DNA of 14,123 nt. Source: an uncultured Lentisphaeria bacterium (lineage in GTDB: Bacteria > Verrucomicrobiota > Lentisphaeria > Victivallales > UBA1829). Shown one piece after another: positions 14,123-14,123 of the stretch. The notes under the pieces were generated by a model. That model worked only from the letters and a program-made list of their open reading frames with translations, was not told the DNA's origin and ran no database searches. Position 1 is the first letter of the stretch, and every line of letters begins with the position of its first letter. Made by a program: the position numbers and the translations under genes. Location: NCBI GenBank assembly GCA_905211485.1, contig CAJMAW010000085.1, forward strand, positions 1 to 14,123, in the 5' to 3' direction.

Positions 14123-14123
14123 A

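Noticed and set aside
1..14123. CRISPR arrays, tRNA or rRNA genes, insertion sequences
   Set aside because: No spaced repeat arrays, no cloverleaf-like sequences and no transposase frames were seen.

Overview
Most of the window (about 385 to 13,430) is bacterial DNA, densely coded, with Shine-Dalgarno sites, short operons and no introns. The best lineage guess is the PVC superphylum, probably a Lentisphaerae/Victivallis-type gut bacterium. The reasons are a roughly 700-residue GreA with a large N-terminal extension (as in Chlamydiae), a SecA with a long extra segment before its second nucleotide-binding half, a Thermus-type PyrE with a Cys-containing tail, and a soluble zinc-ribbon Ser/Thr kinase. 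This is inferred from protein features only.

Layout of the bacterial core: a leftward operon (zinc-ribbon protein, pyrE, secA) leaves a divergent intergenic region at about 3252-3522, and the long greA runs rightward from it. A calcineurin-like phosphoesterase follows greA and converges on a leftward PHP-family histidinol-phosphatase-like gene. Leftward dnaA comes next, broken by a short deletion. An origin-like region with DnaA boxes (9011-9531) separates dnaA from a rightward nagA homologue and an RlmI-like methyltransferase. These converge on a leftward Ser/Thr kinase.

Both ends look foreign to the core. At the left, secA stops at about residue 583 and its frame runs into a short tail and then a sigma-factor-like gene typical of Firmicutes conjugative elements. 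At the right, from about 13,444, the DNA looks eukaryotic: an acidic, Ser/Thr-rich protein is readable only if two 29-nt GT-AG introns are removed, which suggests a protist with tiny introns (Blastocystis is one candidate). The joins look more like assembly or cloning chimerism than biology, but real insertion or transfer is not excluded.

The most notable points are: dnaA missing about 11 nt exactly where the arginine-finger motif should be; a NagA homologue lacking two catalytic or metal-binding residues; an origin-like array of DnaA boxes in 11-bp register; unusually long, T-rich Shine-Dalgarno-to-start spacers shared by several core genes; a hairpin covering one possible start of the phosphoesterase; and the intron-bearing eukaryotic segment.
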